From: an uncultured Verrucomicrobiota bacterium
GTDB taxonomy: Bacteria; Verrucomicrobiota; Verrucomicrobiia; Limisphaerales; UBA9464
Reading direction: 5' to 3'
Assembly: GCA_903939515.1 (NCBI GenBank)
Contig: CAJAHH010000010.1
Location: forward strand, 124,001-188,000
DNA: 64,000 nucleotides
The notes beneath the pieces are model-generated. The model did no database searches and had not been told where the DNA came from. It saw only the letters and a list, made by a program, of their open reading frames with translations. The translations under genes and the position numbers were made by a program. Of this stretch, positions 58,300 to 64,000 are shown piece by piece; positions within the stretch are counted from its first letter, which is position 1; every line of letters begins with the position of its first letter.

Positions 58300-59555
58300 G
58301 GGAGGGTTCGTGTCTTGAGTCGGTGGAGGTACCAGAGCGGAGGTAGAGCAAGAATGGGCAGGAGCCCGGCTGCCACCAGACCCGGATCCATCGTTCCCAG
58401 GCGGTCAGCAGATATTCCGAAAAGCATTTGGGCTTGGGCCGGAAGGATCCAGGCCGCGACGCCTGCAGCTCCGGTGACCTTACCTTGATGATGCTCGGAA
58501 AGATCCTGGGTGAAGGTGTGGTAGAGCGGAAACACCCCGAGCGCTCCCGCGGCGATGGCCAACAACACGACCATAAGCCAAGGCCCTCGCCCCAACCAAG
58601 GCACCGCAACGGTCCCGCAGCACAAGAGGGCGCAGGCGGCAAACACGAGGAACCGAGCTCCCGAGGGTGTCCGACCTCGACGGGCCAGGGCCACCGCAAG
58701 AGCACCGGCCGCCAGGCACCCCACATCGGCCGCCGCGAAGAACGCTGAGTTGAAGTGAAGGGCTTCGGTCTCAGAATAGCCCCTACCCTTCTGCAAGAAC
58801 ATCGGCAACCAAGCCCGCAGCACTTGCCAGGTCGTGTTGATGCAGGCCACCACCCCGATGATCGCCAACATCCGACCGCTGAAGAGCACTTTCAGAAAAG
58901 GCGTGGCCGAGGATCCTGATGCCTCAAATGATTCTGCCCCGGAACGTAAATCACCGGAACGCACCAAGGCCAACCAGGGGATGAGCCACAGCAACCCGAC
59001 CGCACCCAACAAGAAAAACGGAGGACGCCAGGCACCCGTACCGTCGGCAGATCCAACTCCGAGCAACAACGGCAATACCAAGGGGGTGAGGATCGCCCCC
59101 ACAGTCGCGCCACTCTGGAGCAGGCCATTGCCCAGCGAGCGCTGTCGCTCATCGAGCAGCGAACGGGTGATACGCACCGCACAGGGCCAATGCCCGGCCT
59201 CGAAAAAACCGAGCAGACCGCGAAAAATCAGGAGGTCCTGATGATTTTGAGCCCAACCCGTGCTCATCCCGACCAGCGACCAGAGCGCCAGCACGGCGGC
59301 ATAAACGCGGTGCACCGCAAAGCGATCGGCCATCCACCCGAAAACCAAAGATCCCGCGGCGAAGGAATAACCAAAGACCGCCTCGACCTGACCATACTGG
59401 GTCTTGGTCATGCCAAACTCCTGAGTAATCCGCACCGACAGCCCGGACAAGGTCTGCCGGTCCATGTAGTTGATCGCCGAGGCCAGCAACAACATCCCGC
59501 ACACCGACCACTTCCAGACGGCACCGCGCGAACCCGATGGAGGAAGGGCGGTCAT
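58296..59555 (-). CDS. MFS transporter (ACS/hexuronate-like)
   Basis: LLLASAINYMDRQTLSGLSVRITQEFGMTKTQYGQVEAVFGYSFAAGSLVFGWMADRF. Confidence 0.92.
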   Translation of the reverse strand: MTALPPSGSRGAVWKWSVCGMLLLASAINYMDRQTLSGLSVRITQEFGMTKTQYGQVEAVFGYSFAAGSLVFGWMADRFAVHRVYAAVLALWSLVGMSTGWAQNHQDLLIFRGLLGFFEAGHWPCAVRITRSLLDERQRSLGNGLLQSGATVGAILTPLVLPLLLGVGSADGTGAWRPPFFLLGAVGLLWLIPWLALVRSGDLRSGAESFEASGSSATPFLKVLFSGRMLAIIGVVACINTTWQVLRAWLPMFLQKGRGYSETEALHFNSAFFAAADVGCLAAGALAVALARRGRTPSGARFLVFAACALLCCGTVAVPWLGRGPWLMVVLLAIAAGALGVFPLYHTFTQDLSEHHQGKVTGAAGVAAWILPAQAQMLFGISADRLGTMDPGLVAAGLLPILALPPLWYLHRLKTRTLP

Positions 59556-59561
59556 GGCACC

Positions 59562-60329
59562 TTAGGCTTCCGACCAGGAGACTCCGTCCCACCGGCGGAC
59601 CCGCTCCAGCAAGCGGACCACATCGGCGGAGAACACTTCGAAGAGCACCTCACCTTTTTCCTGCGACGCAGCCGCGGGGTGACCAATGTGACCAGTGGAG
59701 GTCCGTTCGCGGGTGACCCAACCCCGATGGGCCGGATGAAACGGTGCCGTCGCATCCACCGGATCCAGCGAACCGAAGGATCCCACCTTGGCGGGATCTA
59801 ATCGCAGCATCATCGAGGTCTCCCACTCACAGGCATGTCCCATTTCCTGCTGCACCCACCCCCCGACCACGGACCGCTCGAAGGGCCTTCCACCCAGGCT
59901 CCAGTAGGTGGCCATGAGGAGCAGCAACCCCTCCGTGTCCCGGTGACGTTGGCGCAATTCAAAGACCGCCTGACGGCCCGGAACATCATTGCCTCCATGG
60001 CCATTGAGGAAGATCACCCGCTTGAATCCGTGCCTCAGCACATTCTCCGCAAGGCCCACGAGCAGGTCTAAATACGGACGAGGCGGCGCCGAAAGGGTTC
60101 CCGGAAAATCGAGGTGATGATCCGAATTCCCGAGCCAGAGCACGGGGGCAAATACCGCCTGGCTAGCAAGGGCCGCCTCGGCCCGACGTACGACCTCGCC
60201 CACAAGTTGGGTGTCAGTCAGCACGGGCAAATGCCCCCCGTGCTGCTCCAGCGCGGCGATGGGAAAAATAATCGGCGTCTCGCGCGGCAAGGCGGCCAAC
60301 TGGGGCGAAGTGAGTTCGGCGAGGTACAT
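59562..60329 (-). CDS. creatininase-family protein
   Basis: PIIFPIAALEQHGGHLPVLTDTQLVGEV; FLNGHGGND; GHACEWETSMMLRL. Confidence 0.93.
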   Translation of the reverse strand: MYLAELTSPQLAALPRETPIIFPIAALEQHGGHLPVLTDTQLVGEVVRRAEAALASQAVFAPVLWLGNSDHHLDFPGTLSAPPRPYLDLLVGLAENVLRHGFKRVIFLNGHGGNDVPGRQAVFELRQRHRDTEGLLLLMATYWSLGGRPFERSVVGGWVQQEMGHACEWETSMMLRLDPAKVGSFGSLDPVDATAPFHPAHRGWVTRERTSTGHIGHPAAASQEKGEVLFEVFSADVVRLLERVRRWDGVSWSEA

Positions 60330-60428
60330 GGAGAATTGAGTTCTAGGATGCAGATTCGATGCGCGGGGTCAAAGGAAGGTGACGAACCCAGGCGAGGTAA
60401 TGCAAACACGTCTCACCCGGTCCGCCGC

Positions 60429-63428
60429 TTAGGGCTCCCAACTCTTCCGGAGTTGACCGGTCTCGGTATCCCAGACGCGCACAATCCCGCGATCGTCGGT
60501 ACCCACGGCCCACCGTCCATCGCGACTCACCGAAAGGGCCTGGAGGTACTCGGGCGCAGCGGCAAGGTCTCGCAGCGTCTCACCGTCGGCCTTGAACACG
60601 CGCCCCTTGCCCGACCCGCTCACCGCCACAAACCGCAAGGCCTGACCGGCTGCCTGAAGTCCGGTCACCTCTTTACCAAAGCCATCGATATTCTTGCGAC
60701 GCTCACCCGTGCGAGGGTTCCACAACTTGACCGTGCCCTCGGCTCCGGCGGTTGCCAAGACACTGCCGTCGGCCGTCCAAGCCACCCCGATGACATGGTG
60801 GGTGTGTCCCTCCAGATTGAAGCGAGGCATGTTGGTCTTCAGCCCGGTGATCCTAGCGAATCGATCGGCCCCGCTGCTGGCCAGGCGGTCACCGCGCGGT
60901 GAGAAGGCCAATGCGGTCACCGCGTCGCTGTGCAGGCTTCCCAGATCCTGGGCCACCGAGCCGTCGGACAACTGCCACACCTTGAGTTCCCCGGACCTCG
61001 AAGGCTCACCGCCACCGGTTGCCAACAGGGTGCCATCGGGACTGAAGGCCAACGCATTCACACGGTCAGCAAAGGCGGGGGCGAGCGATGTTCCCGCCAA
61101 GGTCTGCCGAAGGAACCACGGGCGTGCAGTCTGGATGCGGCTGACGCCATCGGGGAACGCGGCCAAAAATTCGTCCTCACTCAGAGCAACCAAGGCCAGC
61201 GGAGCTCCCTGGCCCACGGCAAAGGTGCTGACGGCTCTACCAATATCGGGGTGCCACCGGGTCCACAATCCATCGGCACCCACCGTCAACAGCGCGCCTC
61301 CCGAGGGGGACACGGCAGCACTCTGGAAGGGTTGGGACTTGGATCGATTCCAATGGGTCTGAAGCGCCTGAATCCGGGCCTCCGATCGACTCACCCGCTC
61401 CTGAGCCACCGTCTTTTCAGCCTGGGTCGAGGCCACGGAAGCCGTCGTCGTTACGACGTTTTTCTCCGCAAGAACGACATCCTGCACGGTGCCTTCAGCC
61501 GCGATGCGAGCCTTGTCGAGCGTCCCCTTTAGCTCGCCTGCCTTTTTTTGAGCGGCCGCCAATTGCTCCTCAGCCTTCTTGCGACGCGGCGGCACTTCGA
61601 TTTCGGCCCGCTCCAACGCAGCCTTCCGACGGCCCAACAGCTCTGCCTTCGCGATCACATCGTCCAAGGCCTTCAACGCTAATTCAGGCGATCCCTTGGC
61701 TAGGGCGGTCGCCTGCTGCACGGAATTACTGGCCTCCTGGGATTCCGCCTGGATCTTGGTCAATTCACTGGCGGCCGCATCCCGTTCCCGGGTGGCCGTG
61801 GTAGCGAGAGCATTCTGGTCCGACCATTCCTTCTCCCGCTCGGAAAGCGTTTTTGTCGCGAGATCGCGCTTCTCACGCGCTTTGCCTAAAGCGCTCTGAG
61901 CGTTGGTCACCGCCGTTTGGGCCTCTTGAATCCAAGTTCCCGCCGCGGCCAATTCCAACTTACTCCGCCCCAACTCCGCCTCCTCCCGCGCCACATCCGC
62001 CGAAAGTCGAGGATCGCCTGCCATGCGGGCCCCATTGGTGAGGGAAAGAGTGCGGAAGATCGTCTCCGCGGAACCGTCCGCCAGAAGTGCAACCCCATTG
62101 GATCCCGACCGATCCCAAAGCAAAGACCGGACCGGAGCGGACAACCGCCGCTGAGTGGCCGAACTTTGAGTCCATTGTTGGATGACCCCATTGGAATCCG
62201 ACAACCAAAGTGCACCTCCCGTCGCGGTGTCCGCCGCTAGTATGCTTACCGCTGAAGGGATTCCGGGAGCGTCTTCGAGCACCCAGTTCCCGCTGCCTGC
62301 GCCATCATCGGTTCGTCGCAACCGCTGAGCCGCATGGGCGGAGCCATAGGTCACCCACCATTGATTTTCTCCTAGAACCCAGGCCATTCCCGTCGGTTCG
62401 ACCGGCAGTGCCATCACCTTGGAAAACGATAGCCCCGTCTTGGTTATCGAGACGTTCCACCACTCACGACCGGAGACCACTGCCAACCAGTGCCCATCGG
62501 GAGACCACCCAAGCCGAACTGTCGACAACGACGTGCTCGGCGACATCCCCTTCAGCGCCCCGGCACCCAGCACACGCGACCACGGATTAGAACGGACTTC
62601 CAAAATTCCCGAGGCCGTCACCGAGGCCACCGCAGTGCCATCCGGCGAGAACGCCGCAGCCACCCAAGACGACTTGGCAGGAATAGACACCATCGGCTCG
62701 ACCGTCACCGGACGCCGTTGCCACAAACGCACCTCGCGAAATCCGGCCGTCGCCAACCATTCATCATCAGGGCTAAAGGCCAGAGCTCCAACCACATCGC
62801 GCTGACTGGCCCCATCGAGGGAGGGATCTTGCAAGCGCCCCACCGTTTTGCCGGTGGCTACTTCCAGCAGACTCACCCGATTAGCCCGAGCCACCGCCAC
62901 CGTGCCGCCCTGCGAATCGAGGGCCACTGCAAAACTGGATTTCCAGTCCTGGGAAATCGGTTTCCACGCGGGCTCCACCACGACGGTACGGTCGGCCTTG
63001 GCTCCCTGCTCGATCCAACGCCAAAGCACCCCCAACTCTTCGGGCGTCAAATTCCGGGCATTGGATTTGTTGCCCGCCGGCGGCATGACCAAGTCTTCAA
63101 CCTGATGGGCTGCGGACTTGAGAACGAGACTGTCGGCGGGTTTTCCGGCCACTGCGCCCGGCCCGGTTTCGCCTCCGCGCAAGAGGGAGGCCGGAGTCTC
63201 CAAATTTAGCCCAGCCTTCGCTCGGGTCTGATTATGGCACGGAAGGCAGTTGGCCTGGAACATCGGGAGGATGTCCTTCTGAAAGCCAACCGCGGCATTC
63301 GTATCACCGAGCGTGTTGCGTATGGGGATCGGACTGACGGCAGCTGCAACCGAATGAATCCCGGCCATCCCGATAGTGATGGCCCAGGCGGTCCACCATC
63401 CACACCGACGTCTGTTCACGGACTTCAC
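60429..63428 (-). CDS. secreted CxxCH cytochrome-like / WD40 repeat protein with internal coiled coil
   Basis: ILPMFQANCLPCHNQTRAKAGLNLET; multiple WD40 blades. Confidence 0.9.
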   Translation of the reverse strand: MKSVNRRRCGWWTAWAITIGMAGIHSVAAAVSPIPIRNTLGDTNAAVGFQKDILPMFQANCLPCHNQTRAKAGLNLETPASLLRGGETGPGAVAGKPADSLVLKSAAHQVEDLVMPPAGNKSNARNLTPEELGVLWRWIEQGAKADRTVVVEPAWKPISQDWKSSFAVALDSQGGTVAVARANRVSLLEVATGKTVGRLQDPSLDGASQRDVVGALAFSPDDEWLATAGFREVRLWQRRPVTVEPMVSIPAKSSWVAAAFSPDGTAVASVTASGILEVRSNPWSRVLGAGALKGMSPSTSLSTVRLGWSPDGHWLAVVSGREWWNVSITKTGLSFSKVMALPVEPTGMAWVLGENQWWVTYGSAHAAQRLRRTDDGAGSGNWVLEDAPGIPSAVSILAADTATGGALWLSDSNGVIQQWTQSSATQRRLSAPVRSLLWDRSGSNGVALLADGSAETIFRTLSLTNGARMAGDPRLSADVAREEAELGRSKLELAAAGTWIQEAQTAVTNAQSALGKAREKRDLATKTLSEREKEWSDQNALATTATRERDAAASELTKIQAESQEASNSVQQATALAKGSPELALKALDDVIAKAELLGRRKAALERAEIEVPPRRKKAEEQLAAAQKKAGELKGTLDKARIAAEGTVQDVVLAEKNVVTTTASVASTQAEKTVAQERVSRSEARIQALQTHWNRSKSQPFQSAAVSPSGGALLTVGADGLWTRWHPDIGRAVSTFAVGQGAPLALVALSEDEFLAAFPDGVSRIQTARPWFLRQTLAGTSLAPAFADRVNALAFSPDGTLLATGGGEPSRSGELKVWQLSDGSVAQDLGSLHSDAVTALAFSPRGDRLASSGADRFARITGLKTNMPRFNLEGHTHHVIGVAWTADGSVLATAGAEGTVKLWNPRTGERRKNIDGFGKEVTGLQAAGQALRFVAVSGSGKGRVFKADGETLRDLAAAPEYLQALSVSRDGRWAVGTDDRGIVRVWDTETGQLRKSWEP

Positions 63429-64000
63429 GGTTTGACCTCCGGCTTGGCGACGCTAACGACCGTCACATGGAAGGGCTCCGACCAAATGGCCAGAGTCAGG
63501 TCGCGGGGCTTGGCCTTTTCTTCGGCGGCCTTACGACGAGCCTCGGCATCCTTCTTGCGGGTTTCGGCGGCCGCCTTCCCTTCTGGCTTAGCGGCGGACA
63601 ACGCCTGGTCGGCCACCTTCAAGTCCGCCTCTGCCGACACCAAGGCTTCGGGTGCCTGACGGTATTTCCCGATCAGGGTCCCCTGCAGCCAGAGCGTGTG
63701 GGTTCCCGACGGGAGTCGAGCCTCGCCCAGAGACACTTCGGCCACCAGGTTGGTGGCCTTTTCCGGAACACTAATCTCCGAAACCTTGTCCAACGCAGTC
63801 TGTCCCACGGCCTTCAGTTTAAAGGCCCCTTGAAACTCCCCGCGCCGTTCAATTTGCAGGGGGAATTTCCAAGTGGCCCCATCGGCCGATCCCGTGGCGG
63901 TTCCAACTCGGATCGTCACTGGAGCCAATTCTTGGGTCACCACGCCGAGGCCCGAGGCGCGAGAACGACGGACCACTGGATTCTCAATATTGTAATCGAT
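63425..64000 (-). CDS. partial protein upstream of the WD40 gene, truncated at window edge
   Basis: reverse frame stays open to base 64000 (...IDYNIENPVVRRSRASG...); overlaps next CDS by 4 nt. Confidence 0.65.
   Translation of the reverse strand: MDYNIENPVVRRSRASGLGVVTQELAPVTIRVGTATGSADGATWKFPLQIERRGEFQGAFKLKAVGQTALDKVSEISVPEKATNLVAEVSLGEARLPSGTHTLWLQGTLIGKYRQAPEALVSAEADLKVADQALSAAKPEGKAAAETRKKDAEARRKAAEEKAKPRDLTLAIWSEPFHVTVVSVAKPEVKP

Noticed and set aside
1-64000. tRNA/rRNA genes
   Set aside because: No cloverleaf or rRNA signature recognised by eye; a tRNAscan-SE/Infernal run would be decisive.

Overview
High-GC bacterial chromosomal window. Gene content (PVC-type heme-binding dehydrogenase, DUF1552, WD40/CxxCH cytochrome, H-X9-DG pseudopilin, giant LTD/CotH proteins) suggests a Verrucomicrobiota-like lineage. 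About 40 genes are interpretable: housekeeping (mutS, ilvN, rsmD, tcdA, rmuC, frr, pyrH, dprA, gatA, uvrA-like), sugar-nucleotide enzymes, large secreted proteins, an AbrB-Doc toxin-antitoxin pair, a BlaI/M56 pair and a creatininase-MFS-TAT cassette. Two observations stand out. (1) A four-gene operon at 26250-29338 (DUF3570 -> ApbE -> TlpA-like -> DUF4266): the DUF3570 beta-barrel candidate carries a perfect ApbE-type flavinylation motif (DGISGAT), which suggests an extracytoplasmic flavin-redox system at the outer membrane. (2) An accessory island at 19.3-21.45 kb with a one-spacer CRISPR-like relic (29-nt repeats, 32-nt spacer, type I-E-like), an IS3 orfA remnant with a C10 tract, and an Rpn-family nuclease bracketed by two families of repeats in mirrored order. 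Four large secreted proteins also share a C-terminal module ending in a FYRV-like motif. All calls come from reading the sequence and the supplied ORFs; no searches were run.
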